Below are positions 1 to 10,959 of a DNA stretch of 64,000 nt, one piece after another (within the stretch, counting starts at the first letter, position 1; each line of letters begins with the position of its first letter). Source of the DNA: Gracilaria domingensis (Eukaryota; Rhodophyta; Florideophyceae; Gracilariales; Gracilariaceae); NCBI GenBank assembly GCA_022539475.1, contig VCMS01000229.1, positions 24,912 through 88,911 of the forward strand. Reading direction: 5' to 3'. The notes beneath the pieces were generated by a model, which saw only the letters and a list, made by a program, of their open reading frames with translations, searched no databases and was not told the origin of the DNA. The position numbers and the translations under genes were made by a program.

Positions 1-2
1 CG

Positions 3-419
3 CACGGATGCTCGTGTTGGCTGGCCGGCGGGGCCGACGAACTGCTGCGCGTGTGGAACCTTGGCAATGTTAACGACCTCGCCGATGTGTCCGTCGATAC
101 CGGGCACTCCACGCCGGTCAAATGGCGGTGGCGCGACATCGCATGCCTCGAAACGCTGTACGACATGTCGCGCGTCGCCGTCACCGACACGCTCGACGGC
201 TCCGTGCTGGTTTCCGTGCTGAAGCCCGAGCCGCAGTGCGGCGTGTTTGCCCCCAAGAACGCGCACCACGCACTAGCAAGCTACGTGCGTTTCGCGCCGC
301 TCAACTCGCCGCGCCGGTTGACTTCCGCCATCGCTGCCGCTGACGGCAGCGTGCATCTCTTCGAAAGGGAGCGCCGCCTGCCCACGGGCAACTTCTCGCA
401 CTGCAGCAGCGCCAGTTAA
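3..419 (+). CDS. WD40-repeat protein, C-terminal end (5' cut by window edge)
   Basis: The frame is open from the left edge of the window to a TAA at 417-419, so this is the 3' end of a longer gene. The first readable residues (about 3-65) form a typical WD40 blade end: an A-G-G-A-D-E-L-L-R-V-W-N-L stretch, matching the family pattern of a Gly/Asp turn followed by a hydrophobic strand and W-N/D. A second weaker blade lies near 295-375 (A-A-A-D-G-S-V-H-L-F-E). WD40 proteins form beta-propellers that act as scaffolds; which one this is cannot be told from about 138 residues. The segment is clearly more GC-rich than the downstream sequence, as expected for a host gene next to transposon DNA. The true start lies outside the window. 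Confidence 0.75.
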   Translation, partial: HGCSCWLAGGADELLRVWNLGNVNDLADVSVDTGHSTPVKWRWRDIACLETLYDMSRVAVTDTLDGSVLVSVLKPEPQCGVFAPKNAHHALASYVRFAPLNSPRRLTSAIAAADGSVHLFERERRLPTGNFSHCSSAS

Positions 420-1104
420 AGCCGTTCATTCCACTGGCGCCGGCGCAAGTCACAGTCATCAGCCCCTTCAATCTGCCACAATCGCTATTACACCGACAAT
501 ACATAGCTCACCCCCGCTCCCGAGAACTCTGCCATTGAAACCTGAACCCGGAGACAACCCGCTTTCAAGGCTATGTACGAAGCTGGACAGCCACAATCCT
601 GGAGTTTTTCAGCGAAACTGCATCCTGAGAGCGCCGTGCATCCATCTCGAGGCAAAATTCCTTGGCTGCGGACATTGGAGTAATACGTTCTTGGGAGAAG
701 GAGCTGCGCTTGCCAACTGAACCTTCTGCATCTAGAGATCATCGAGCTAGACTTTTGCTACCTGAGTGGTTTGTATATCTTCTTTTCAATTCTACTAATC
801 TTAACATAATCTATATCATAGTCAATGCGATCTGCGATTTTGATGCGAACAACTAAGAACCAGACATCGTTCATGCTACAGCACGATACTCCCATACGTT
901 TTCTTGATGTTGGCGGCTCATTTTTTGCCTCAAGGGTTTTTTGTGCACAACGGAGGTTTAATGGAGAGATGCTGCTGTATCTAGCGATGGATTGAATCTT
1001 CTAATTCTGTCAATGATTTCGAAACTTTGCTTGTACGCTTTACTACGATTTTTAGAGCACCGCTGTTCTTGTCAGAACAGCGCACATGGGGAAGAAGCAT
1101 TGTC
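420..1104. other. Intergenic stretch, no gene seen
   Basis: Only short ORFs on both strands with no recognisable domain. Composition changes from the GC-rich WD40 gene to AT-rich DNA around 750-880. I see no RNA gene or repeat in it. Confidence 0.5.
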
Positions 1105-1212
1105 GTCTCCCTGGGACTCACTGAACGCGTTCGCTTGTGCCGGACGGTGTAGCAGAACCTTATGGGCAGATTCATGTTCTGTGTCTCCGAATCACTCAAA
1201 CATTAAAGATCT
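1105..1212. repeat. 108-bp dispersed repeat, copy a
   Basis: This segment is nearly identical to 2554-2661; both share the core CTGGGACTCACTGAACGCGT and end in TAAAGATCT. The two copies flank the LTR-like repeat at 1318-2276. In copy b the start can fold, because ACCGTCC and GGACGGT are complementary. No coding function is visible. Confidence 0.8.
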
Positions 1213-1317
1213 TGTGAAGTGAGACTGCTGTGATCTGCATTGATGTCGCTTTATGCGTTATTCTACATTGTAATTATGCATTGGCTTTGCATACCTGTTC
1301 GTACAGCAGAATGCCCA

Positions 1318-2276
1318 ACGTGACTTGGCACACGTGGATTGCTTCGACGCAACTCCACGTGTGCTAAATCAGCCAATGGGCGCTCTCTGCACTCAGGTGG
1401 TGCCTACTATTCTACATGTAGGAGTAGCACTGCGTTAATATAGTAACTATAGTGCGTTATTGCATTTCTGAATCTATTAGAAGGGTTCAGAACTCTATAT
1501 AAAGGGTCATCAAGACGCCAGACGGTGTCTTGACCCAAGACAACATTGCGTTCATCACCTTTTATTATTCTATCAACCTTACCCAATACCTTGGGGCAGT
1601 GCATCTAAGTAAGTTATTACTGCGTTTAGGCCTCTGTGCCTTTCTAACATCTTTTGTGTTTGCGCGTTTTGTGGGAGCACTGCTCTTCTCATCTAAATCC
1701 CAGTACCGGTCAAAGCGCCTTAGGCGTGGACGGGAATCGAGGGGCGTGTACCAAAGGCTTCTTTGTCGTCAGTGAGCCCCACCGGAGCTTCGGCTCGGAT
1801 AACGGTGTCGGTCGAGAGACCTGGTGCTACACGGACCTAGTTGCTGGACGGGAAGCTGTCCGTTGGGATTTTAGTTGAGCGCCGCGTCACGTCTTCTGCG
1901 AGAGACTAGCTTGGGCATAGAGTGAAGACTTATCTTCAGTTAGTAACTCTCCTTGGGACGTCTCGTAGGAAGTCTATACGCTTGTCTCTGGACGCGCAGA
2001 GATAAGTTTGGCTGCAGAATTCGCGTGCAGTTTGTTGCTGTCCGTTGTTCGTTTTCTCTCGACTGGTGGTAGTCCAACCACTAGTTTGTCCTTTTTCTTT
2101 CTTTGCCCTGGGATCTTCCCCTGGGCATACTACGTTTATTTCTTTGGTGGATTCTGGACCTACGTTGGTCTCTTTTGAGTGGCTGGTTGTTCTACCCTGA
2201 CTTTCTTTCTGCTACGAGAGGCAAGTATAAAGGTCTGTAAACACCCGCGTCGTTTGCCACCAAAATGACGTCCAGA
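1318..2276 (+). repeat. LTR-like dispersed repeat, copy 1
   Basis: About 959 bp that match 62089-63042 in inverted orientation over the whole length with scattered differences. It looks like an LTR or promoter-bearing repeat: a TATA box (CTATATAAAGG) lies near 1494-1504, a GTAAGT donor-like site near 1610, and a pyrimidine-rich 3' part (about 2040-2215). At its 3' end is an ATG at 2265 opening a 27-codon ORF (stop 2346-2348) that may be the remnant of an element's first ORF. The exact ends and any target-site duplication are not clear. I infer a solo LTR; a non-autonomous DNA element is the alternative. Confidence 0.6.
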
Positions 2277-2553
2277 GATCTACAAGAGAGCGAAACGGAA
2301 GTGATCAATAACAGTATTTCGAGTAACGAAGAAGATGATTTATTTTGAACGGGAGTGAGTGGATTGGAGATCTAAAGAGCTCCGGCGGCGGTCTTGATAT
2401 TAGACGACCGTTTGTAGCGATCGTCATGGCCGGCGATCGCCATCGCCGACGTTGCGTTGCAGACACCGCGTCGTTCTTCTCTCGCGATGCGGCTTCTGTG
2501 GCGCTCTTTATGGCTTTAGATTTCTCTGCCCCCCCCACCCGTGGAGCAGTACC

Positions 2554-2661
2554 GTCCCCCTGGGACTCACTGAACGCGTTTAGTTGTGCTGGACGGTGTG
2601 GCAGAACCTTATGGGCAGGTCCCTGTTCTGTGTCTCCGAATCACTCAAACACTAAAGATCT
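2554..2661. repeat. 108-bp dispersed repeat, copy b
   Basis: Second copy of the repeat at 1105-1212. It runs directly into AGATCTACAAGAGAGCGAAA, a motif that also occurs at about 2275-2300, so 2275-2690 is itself bounded by a short direct repeat. This points to local duplication or to the ends of one small element. Confidence 0.75.
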
Positions 2662-3067
2662 ACAAGAGAGCGAAACGGAAGTGATTAATTATAGCTTTGT
2701 ATGCTGTTCTTGCTTTTTTTATTACATTTTAGTTGTTCCCTCACAATCACAGCAAAAGGTTTTAGTTTTTAAGTTTCTTTTCTTTTAAGAGAAGTTTGTA
2801 TCCGTCGTGCAGGTATTTCGTCTGGTTATGCAAGCAACTGTTTTAGGTTGATATCTGCTATTATTTTATATTGCAATTTGGACCATATCTTTCTTTTTCC
2901 TTATGTTTGTCATCACTCGCGCTCTTTTCTTCAAAATTGGCATTTATATTTTGTGATAGTCTAATAAAGGTTATGTTTACTAACTAATGTATTACGTACT
3001 TTTTCTATAGTTTATTCTGGTCTTTGATTGAATGGCTTAGATAATCTCCTTTTTCCTGTGCCAGTGC
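2662..3067. other. AT-rich spacer, no gene seen
   Basis: Low-complexity T-rich sequence between the 108-bp repeat and the left LTR of copia-1. No ORF or RNA gene is supported here. Confidence 0.5.
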
Positions 3068-3329
3068 TGTGGAAGATATGTTACACTGCATGTGGAATAC
3101 GAACAACTATGCTCTACACGGAGGTCACCGACGAAATCCATCAATGCAACCAGTATTTAGGTTATGGCGGAGATGGTCATTGTTGTCCACACATATGCGT
3201 TGACGAGAGTCCGCAATGATCAGTATGCGTCTTTACGTGATTGTACTGCTTCTCATATATATATATTGTGCAGAAAGAATTCGTAGAACTTAGATAGAGA
3301 AGAGCAACAACCGAATAAACCAATACAAC
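3068..3329 (+). repeat. copia-1 left LTR
   Basis: Starts TGTGGAAGATATG and ends near CAATACAAC. It matches 8855-9120 over its whole length. A run of alternating TA (about 3257-3268) precedes TTGTGCAG and probably holds the TATA promoter. The end may be two bases earlier (CA). Confidence 0.88.
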
Positions 3330-3623
3330 TTGCATCAACACCATAACCCCGAAAGCCGCTATACGCAACTTTCAACTGGAGGCAATTGTCGCTTGTAGAA
3401 TCGGTAGATCGATAGCTACGCAGCTCAACAGAAAGCCGCTTTACGAGTTTATTTGCAAGAGCTCGAACTTGGGTTACCCAGGCCAAAAGAGGTCCGTCAG
3501 CCGGAGTAAGTGCTACACTAGAACCTACTGCACTCTTATCAGTCAGGTAGGATCTTCACAGTGAGTATCGACAGTTATAACTGTTTCGGTCGACAACATT
3601 TGTAACATTTACTCAGTGAATAA

Positions 3624-5164
3624 TGAATGAAGCGGAAGGAACACAGAACGAGGCCGGACTACCGGAAGAGTTATCAGAAGGAGAACACTTGTAGGGTCTT
3701 AGCCCTGAGGCTCTTAGAACTTTCAAACAAGTACTGTACGATCAAATCGGTGATCCTGACCCACCGCCTCCAAACGCTCCTGAGGATGTTATGACAGAGT
3801 ATAAACAGAACTTGGAGCAGTACCCTAAGGAAATGACGGAAGCATTCAGAGACACTGGTGTACGTAATGAGATATTTGGTTTGAGTTCACCTCTAGCTTC
3901 AGACCGGAATCACTCGGACATATGCCGAAGGCTACTGCTGCTCGATGGGTCAATTTTCTGACTGAGAGAGGAGTATGGGTCCGATGGCAACAAGAATATC
4001 GCCGTGCTCGGGCATTGATTGATTGTTTGGAACAGAGAAACGTCATCCAAATGCCAAGAGACCCTAGAACAGCAACTGACCAGCCTTCTGCACACGATGT
4101 TGAAAATCACCGCCGAGCTGACGAGCACAATTCTCAGCACAGCAGAGCTAATTCGTCACCACCCGATCATGTACGAGGAATTGTATTTGTCGCAGGAAAC
4201 CGCCGTGGACGATCTGGAATTGGAAACAGTGAAGATGAACACAGGAGAGCGAACCCTTTGGATGGCGCTGACGATGTTGCACCGGTGAACCCTACTCGGA
4301 AGGATTTGAAAACTGTCCTGCCAAATGTCTTCGCCAACTCTTTGCGTGCCACGAAGCAAGGAGCTCACTCAAACTATCCATCAGAACAAAAAAATTCGGA
4401 CAGCCTGAAAAATTCATTAGTTTGCTAAAGACATGTCAAGGGCGTTGTTCTTTCGGTGGATGTTTTGATGAAGACTTTCGAGAGGCAATGGATTCTTATG
4501 ACTCTATGGCAAGGCTGTGTCGACTTTCTGACGAGGAAAAAGCCGAGGCACTTCCTGCAATTCTTTGTGACGATGCTCTTTCATTCTATGTGAAAGTGTA
4601 CCGTGTCGGAGACTCATACGAGACCATCCTTCAGAAACTCGTGGGCAACTACGTCAACGCCGAACAAAGAAATCGCACACTCATCCTTTGGCAGTCAATG
4701 AGATAATTTCAAGCGATGCGTGAGAACCCAGGGAAAAGCGAACTTGATGTTTTCAGATCATTCTGCCACAAACTGTCCCAACTGCAGAACCAACTCGATC
4801 CAGCGTACAGAACAGACAAATTTCTAAGAGATCAACTTTTCATATCTGTTGATACAGCTCAGATAGCCCAGTCACTTAGAGAAAGAGTCCCTTCCACATC
4901 TCAGGAGGCTCGAAGTAGGATTGCGACTTTTCTTTCCAGTGAGCCGAGATCGGCAGAAGCATTCATGGTCCACATAACAATTCGTCTAGTTCTCAAGAAA
5001 GCGCCCTCTACAGTCTTGGAAACACGTATGGTGGAGAAGCCAGGAAGAACTTCAGGAACTACGGCAGAAAGAAGAAGTACGATCGTCGGAACAGAAAAAT
5101 ATCGTCGAAATGGTTTTCGGGAAAGAAGGGATGCTACGTCTGTGCGGAGAACCATTCGGCACTG
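3624..5164 (+). pseudogene. copia-1 gag remnant
   Basis: A start codon at 3624 opens a frame broken by a TAG after 23 codons and then by further stops and shifts; the pieces 3922-4428, 4422-4706 and 4716-5165 are readable. The stretch near 4430-4700 (a D-S-Y-D-S-M-A-R-L-C-R-L-S-D-E-E-K-A motif) resembles the capsid-like region of the copia-2 gag. Near 5128 the sequence reads C-Y-V-C followed by two histidines, a degenerate zinc-knuckle-like motif that would mark the nucleocapsid. No intact Gag could be made. Confidence 0.7.
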
Positions 5165-5388
5165 ACCCGTCACTCTCCAGAAGAGGTCGAACAGGCAATT
5201 GAGATAATCAAAACTCGGAGCCCATCCGCCTACCTCTCTGTCGAAGATCCTTCATGCATTGCTGAAGACCTGACTACCGAGGAGAATACTGTAGACGATA
5301 TCAATGTCGTGTATTCTAGTGACAGCGAGGACTCACACGCGGAAGAATCTTCCGATGATGAAGCAGCATACATTGCCCTGGTAATCAT

Positions 5389-5726
5389 TTGGGTGGTACA
5401 TGTACTATCTGTGGCTCACAAAAGGGTTCAAGTGTCCACTATGTGGCTGTTGTGGGCGAAAAACTGATGTATGCCGTATGTCTGCCGTATCTATGGCCTG
5501 CGAATGGTTGGTTTATGGATGGTAGTCGCACACAACAGGCACAGTGCCAATCTCAAAAATTATGTTTTTTTATTCGGTTACATCTGCCATCATCCGTCAT
5601 GCACCAGGCTCTCATACGGCACATAGGCGACGCAGATACGACTTGCATACGACATTGTGCCCAACGTGGCACGGAGTGGGCACCTGAACCCCCATTTTAG
5701 AGATAAAGCGTACATATACCACCCAA
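5389..5726. mobile_element. 338-bp MITE inside copia-1
   Basis: Ends carry inverted repeats: TTGGGTGGTACATGTAC on the left and, read on the opposite strand, TTGGGTGGTATATGTAC on the right (16 of 17 match). The insert separates the gag end from the protease. It encodes nothing recognisable. No clean target-site duplication is visible; GTAATCAT before it and GTATTCCA after it agree at only five of eight positions. Superfamily unknown. Confidence 0.7.
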
Positions 5727-5730
5727 GTAT

Positions 5731-6140
5731 TCCACTATGTTGTAGAGGATGACATGTACTTGCATGAATCAAACGAGATCTATCTCGCAAATGCAGCTTC
5801 TGTTCATGGTACGCGATTTGAAAGAGACCTGACTGCCGCTATGCATGCAATGGAAAACAATCTGAACCAAGGAAAGTCCCAAGCGTTTCGTGAACTTCAC
5901 GTAGACACATGCGCCAACAGGTCTTCAGCAATGTCTTATTCTCAGTACAAAGCATACTGTGAACAATTCGGAGTTCCTTGTAATATCAACCGTACCAATG
6001 GAAGACGTTTCAAGAGTATTGGTGGAAGTAGTGAACCGGTTGAAACCGCTGTCATTCCAGTTCCGTTCAAGGATCTCCACCTCGTAATTGATGTCACATT
6101 CAGATTGTGCAGGACCATGTCCCTAGTCTACTTAGTATGA
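5731..6140 (+). pseudogene. copia-1 aspartic protease remnant
   Basis: The frame carries F-R-E-L-H-V-D-T-C-A-N-R-S-S near 5890-5930, at the position of the retroviral-type active site (normally D-T-G/S-A). The Gly is replaced by Cys here, while copia-2 has D-I-G-A at the equivalent site. The 5' side was separated from gag by the MITE. Not functional given the stops around it. Confidence 0.55.
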
Positions 6141-6289
6141 AGGACATGATCGACAACGGTCTTGTGATCAGTTTGCAGAGACAGGAGGTGATGTACAAGC
6201 ACTTGAGCCAGCCTCTGACGTTTCGAGACTATTTTCTCATACACAAATGGAATCCTGGTGACCTCTGATATTCCCTTTAAACCGAAACA

Positions 6290-7063
6290 GAACTGAGAAA
6301 ACTCCATCGCGCATTTGGTCACCAGAGTGGACAAGCACTTTCGAACTTATTGAAGCGAGCCTGTCCTCACGAGATGATTACTGATATTCGAAATGCGATT
6401 GAATATCTAACAAAAGCTTGCGTGCCGTCTGCGTTGAATGAGTCCATGCCCAGAAGATTCAAGCTGACTGTTGGTACTGAAGATCTGACTTTCAACCACA
6501 TTGTGGCAGTTGATGTCATGTACATCAACCAGAAGCCTTTATTGCACAATGTTGATGAAGCAACGCATTTCAATGCGGCCTTATTCTTGAAGCGAATGAC
6601 ATCATCTGAAGTTTGGAAGACGTTTTTTCGTTGCGGGTCTCGTGTTTATCTTGGACCTCCAGATTTCTTGCGTATCGACCAGAGAAGCAACTTTGTCTCC
6701 AAAGAGTTTCTCGAACTGTCCGAAGCAGATGGTATTACTGTCCTCCCAGCTCGGATCGAATCTCCTGCTACCATGTCACATGTGGAAAGATATCATGGGC
6801 CAATTCGAACTGCATACTTGAAGATTCGTGCCTCACTCCCTCGTAGTGACTCTGACACTGATTGTCTACAAATGGCCGTTAAATCAGTCAAGAACACGAA
6901 GGGACCAGAAGGCTTCGCCTTACTTTACTTGTCTTTGGTGCCATACCACGCCTCGAAAGGAAAACACCGGCCGAAAAACAATTACAACCTGGTAAGGCCT
7001 TTGACGCAGCAATGGAAGATGTACGTAAGGAGCAAGCAATACGGAGGGTTGCATTTGGATTGA
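6290..7063 (+). pseudogene. copia-1 integrase remnant
   Basis: Starts with an H-x4-H segment (L-H-R-A-F-G-H) near 6302 followed by a later Cys, the remains of the HHCC zinc domain. The catalytic core keeps the D,D,E arrangement: V-A-V-D-V-M-Y-I, L-R-I-D-Q-R-S-N and H-V-E-R-Y-H. It matches the copia-2 integrase motif for motif. Stops at about 6267-6282 and at the end of this frame, plus a shift into the 7012-7257 piece, show decay. Confidence 0.75.
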
Positions 7064-7260
7064 AGCAATATGCAGGCTCGAGAGGAAAGGAAATAAGCGA
7101 AGAATTGACTAAGCTACCGGCTGGATCTCCCGTCTACGTCTTCAGAGATACATCTAAGAAATGGGAAGGACCATTTAAGTTTATCCAGATCGATGGGAAG
7201 ACAGTCGTAGTTCAACTACCTCATGGACGACGCATCTTTCAATCAAGCGTGCTGTAGCGA

Positions 7261-8214
7261 GCTTCGAAATCTGCTATTGCTCTAGGGTGTGTTACTGAAG
7301 AATTAGCAATCTATAAGGCAGAGAACGGATTTCGTGAAGCTCAAAGGAAAGAATTAATGGGTTTGAAGAGTCTTGGAACTTTCGCCATTGTCGATGCCGA
7401 TCAGATTTCAATGAGAACGAGAATCTACGGATCGAAATGGGTAGATTTGGTGAAGTCTGTGGATGGTAAGGAAGTGAAGAAGTCAAGGTTAGTTGCACAG
7501 AACTACATGGATAGTGGTGCATTGGATATCGCAACGATGTCTCCCACTGTGAGTCGTATGGTACAACGAATTGCTATTGCTCTCTGTGCGAAATTTCCGG
7601 AACACACACCCTACGTACGCGACATTTCTCAAGCTTATATTCAATCTGAATCGTTGATTGAACGCAATGTTTACGTACGCCCGCCGCTGGAGATGCAGCT
7701 TGCGCCAGAGAAAGTACTTCGCGTTTTGAAACCGCTATATGGTATCCCCGAAAGTGGATTACATTGGTTTTTGACCTATTATACGCACCACGGAGACATA
7801 CTGGGGATGAAACCTTCTCTTGCAGATACTTGCGTGCTTTTCCAAAGATCCGGACACGACCTACAAGGTGTGATTATACTCCAAGTAGATGACTCATTTG
7901 GCCATAGTACGGAAACGTTTCTGAACCACGAGGAGCACCTTTCGAGGAAGTTCCAGTCCATGCCGAGAACGAAGATTGAGGAGGGCATTACATGTTCATT
8001 CAATGGAATTAACATCACCAAGCGGCCTGGAGGAAAAATGGTCATCGATCAAAGCAAGAAACGTCGATCTCTACAGCTTTCACGAACTCAATCTGACTTT
8101 GTCAGCGTACGTGCTGAATCCCAATACGTCGGATGCTGCACTAGGCCTGATATTTCGTCCGCAGTTCAGGGGTTAGCAAATTCTGTGAAGGACCCGCACC
8201 TCGTTCACTTTTGA
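7261..8214 (+). pseudogene. copia-1 reverse transcriptase remnant
   Basis: The frame from 7357 has copia RT landmarks: K-S-R-L-V-A-Q-N, D-I-S-Q-A-Y-I-Q-S (fingers/palm), L-K-P-L-Y-G-I-P-E-S-G, and L-Q-V-D-D at the catalytic site (normally Y-V-D-D). It ends at a TGA at 8212-8214, just after the conserved T-R-P-D-I-S motif, at the RT/RNase H border. Confidence 0.8.
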
Positions 8215-8217
8215 AAG

Positions 8218-8826
8218 ATGAACACTGTAGTCAGACGCTGTCATGACACCGCTGATACGGGACTCACGAAGGTCCCTCCGGACAAGGAGAACATGCGACT
8301 AGCACTCTTTACAGACCCGTTGTTCGCCAATTCTGACGAAATGAAGTCGCAGCTTGGCTTTGTACTTGTACTTACAGATGCCAGCAATCGTGCAAATATA
8401 ATCCGCAACGGAAGCAGCAAATGCAAACGAGTCGCACGATCTGTAATGGCGGCAGAAGTGCACGCTCTTGTGTATGGATTTTACCAAGCCTACGTTGCCA
8501 AACATATGCTGGAGGAGATCCTTGGTCGCGAAATTGGAATTGAGACTTATGTGAATTCTCGTACTGTCTTCAACGTGGTAGCCAAGAACGGCCGTACATT
8601 GGAGAAGAGACTTCAGATCGATGTCTCGGCTTTGAAGGAAAGTCACCAGAAAGGGGAGCTCAGATATCTTGCTTGGATTCCTGGAGAAGAGAATGTTGCA
8701 GACGGATTGAAAAAGGGTCTCATTTCTGACAATCACCCACTGTGGAAACTTATGACTACGAATGTCTTGATCGTCAAGCCTTTTGGATGGGTTGAAGGCG
8801 CGAGAATTGATAACAAATTGTTATAA
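8218..8826 (+). pseudogene. copia-1 RNase H remnant
   Basis: Reads L-F-T-D-P-L-F-A-N-S near the start, M-A-A-E-V-H-A-L for the catalytic Glu, and ends with G-E-E-N-V-A-D-G-L-K-K-G, the usual copia RNase H tail. Twenty-eight bases further on comes the right LTR, preceded by the purine-rich AAAAGAGAAAACTTGG that may be the polypurine tract. Nothing extra lies between RNase H and the LTR, unlike copia-2. Confidence 0.78.
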
Positions 8827-8854
8827 TGCACATTTCAAAAGAGAAAACTTGGCC

Positions 8855-9120
8855 TGTGGAAGATATGGGACACTGCATGTGGAATACGAACAACTATGCT
8901 CTACACGGAGGTCACTGAAAAAATCCATCAATGCAACAAGTATTTAGGTTCTGGCGGAGATGGTCATTGTTGTCCACACATGTGCGTTGGCGAGAGTCTG
9001 CCATGATCAGTATGGGTCTTTACGTGATTGTACTGCTTCGCACCTATATATATATATTGTGCAGAAGGAATTCGTAGAACTTAGATAGAGAAGAGCAACA
9101 ACTGAATAGACCAATACAAC
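8855..9120 (+). repeat. copia-1 right LTR
   Basis: Direct copy of 3068-3329 with many substitutions and small indels. Ends at CAATACAAC, after which the minus-strand ORF remnants of the next element begin. Confidence 0.88.
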
Positions 9121-10959
9121 CGCGTAACTCTTCCGTCGTGGAAACGCTCCCAGGAATGTTCACACCCATTGAAGTCCGGAACTGGCGGATGGTAACTGCT
9201 TCTGGGTCAGCCACAACGGGATTTTGCATAGCTGGGTCATAACCAAAGTCCGCAGCCGAAGCGCCCATTCCACCATCTTGGTCAATGTGTACTGCTTCAT
9301 GGTCTATCATTGGATCGTCGAGGTCCGGTGGCGGTGCGAACTCGTCAGCATCGACATACCCCCTCGGGTGTCTATGAGGAATGGTACACGGTGCGTCTCG
9401 AATCGCCGCAGCCTGAGCAGGCTAACAGAACACACCCTCGTAGGGATCGTATTAGACGAAATCACCGGCTCGATAACTCCTGCGTTCTGGAGAATGGTCG
9501 AAGACCCTAGACTCGCCACGAACACGCTGATTATAAGGCACAGTGTCTCAATTCACGCTGTCAATGACATCGACCAGGTACCTGAGTTCTTCCAAGTTGG
9601 ACTCACCCCCAAGGGGAACTCGCAGGCCGAGCGTGCCAAGATTGTTCCGTAGTCTCATCGGAAGATACCAGATTCGGCACTGGTCATGCGCTTCCCATAG
9701 GAGGAACACGGCCACACCGGCAGTTCATTCGGTAAGGAAAACAGACCAGTAACCGCTATGTCGGTTGGCCAAGAGCTTCGAACCTAGGTAAGTCAAGCAT
9801 GGAGGCAACTCTGGGAGACATCCACGAGGAACTTCCACCATACCCCACCAATCGGGCAGATCTGGATAACGTCCATGAAGGAATCGCGCTGCGATCGCTC
9901 GAGCTTCCACATTCTGGTAAGGAACCAAGAATCCGAATTCGGAACTAGTTTTGCGCTCAAACAGGACGCGGTCAGGCAAGTAATCGCCTCTCGGCTTGCT
10001 TCGCATATACCGGAACTCGACACAGAGCAACAGAAGCTCCCAGCACAACCATTCCTCATGGACAACCCGTCGCGCTAATCCATCAAACTGTTGGATAGTT
10101 TCCGCAAGTGCAGCCAAGTCGGCAGCGTAAGATTCTTCTCCGCGAGTTCGGAAGATGGCAACATCGAACCCGTACTCGGGTGGAAATGAGGGTATTACCA
10201 GGGGTACGGACCAAGCGTTGGTATGCGATTCTCGCCATGTTACTTCTCGCGTCGTCACGAGGCTAACCATGTCTCACACGGAGATGACCAATAGGTATCG
10301 CTACAAGCACGCGCCAATCCCACGACTGGGCAATCGCAACTGGGAGGTCACCAAGGAGTACACCATTCTTGGCATACGAGTCCAACAATGCGGCGTCATT
10401 TACCGCCACGGTATGGAACCAAGTTGCCCGGGAATAGAATCGGGGGTCCTGCAAGGGATAACGGTTGATCAGTACGCCACGCGGAATCCAAGTTGGAATT
10501 GCCGGCATGGTCGGCATAGGATCGGATGCGTTCCACGCGTCCATGTCCAGAGCTTGACCAAGGGGTACTGTTGGAGGCAGGGGAACCGAACGGAAGCCGG
10601 TATGAAGCCCGACAACGAGGGGAAGGTCCAGTATTCTGGGAAGGTCCCGCTGCGGACGGAGTCTTTTGTTCGGAAGACGGAGGAATCTGTTGGTTAGAAT
10701 TGCTTTCCGACATCGGAGATTTCCGAGGAGAAACTAGGAAAGGTATAGGTACACTCGCGTTTGAGAGGTCTGAAGAGACTGGTGTGATATCCGAGGGTGG
10801 ATCTATGGAAGCCGAGCGTTCGGAACCCGCCATCGCAGTCGGATTTCTATGCTGATGTACGTCACGGAATTCGTCGTCAGCCAGGGTGGTTTCCTTTTGA
10901 GAAGGGGGATGTGTAAAGCAAACACTCCTCAGGGATACCGTTTCGGTAGTGGCAATCAA
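9121..10959 (-). pseudogene. Decayed minus-strand ORF, unknown (gag-like composition)
   Basis: Successive minus-strand frames (10959-10396, 10544-10263, 10270-9725 and pieces down to 9121) join in order as one protein of roughly 600 residues interrupted by frameshifts. The first part is rich in Ser, Pro and Thr, with repeated S-P and P-P pairs; the middle is rich in Trp, Arg and aliphatic residues (for example W-D-W-R-V-L-V-A and D-L-P-D-W-W-G-M-V-E-V). No catalytic motif is recognised. The low-complexity N-terminus and globular C-terminus suggest a gag-like structural protein of an LTR element, but this is inference. It abuts the right LTR of copia-1 at 9120. Confidence 0.45.

Larger units (their letters stand above)
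3068..9120 (+). mobile_element. copia-1: decayed Ty1/copia retrotransposon
   Basis: Two direct LTRs (3068-3329 and 8855-9120) flank a gag-pol region on the plus strand with the domain order gag, protease, integrase, reverse transcriptase, RNase H, which is diagnostic of Ty1/copia. The coding region is broken by many stop codons and frame changes, and a 338-bp MITE sits in it at 5389-5726. The LTRs differ at many positions, so the insertion is old compared with copia-2. The five bases on either side (AGTGC on the left, CGCGT on the right) do not match, so there is no clear target-site duplication; the flanks may have been rearranged. Confidence 0.9.

Noticed and set aside
2345-2788. 147-codon plus-strand ORF
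   Set aside because: It crosses the 108-bp repeat and a T-rich tract and shows no protein-like constraint.
3257-3268. TA microsatellite as an independent repeat
   Set aside because: It is part of both copia-1 LTRs, so it belongs to the element's promoter region.
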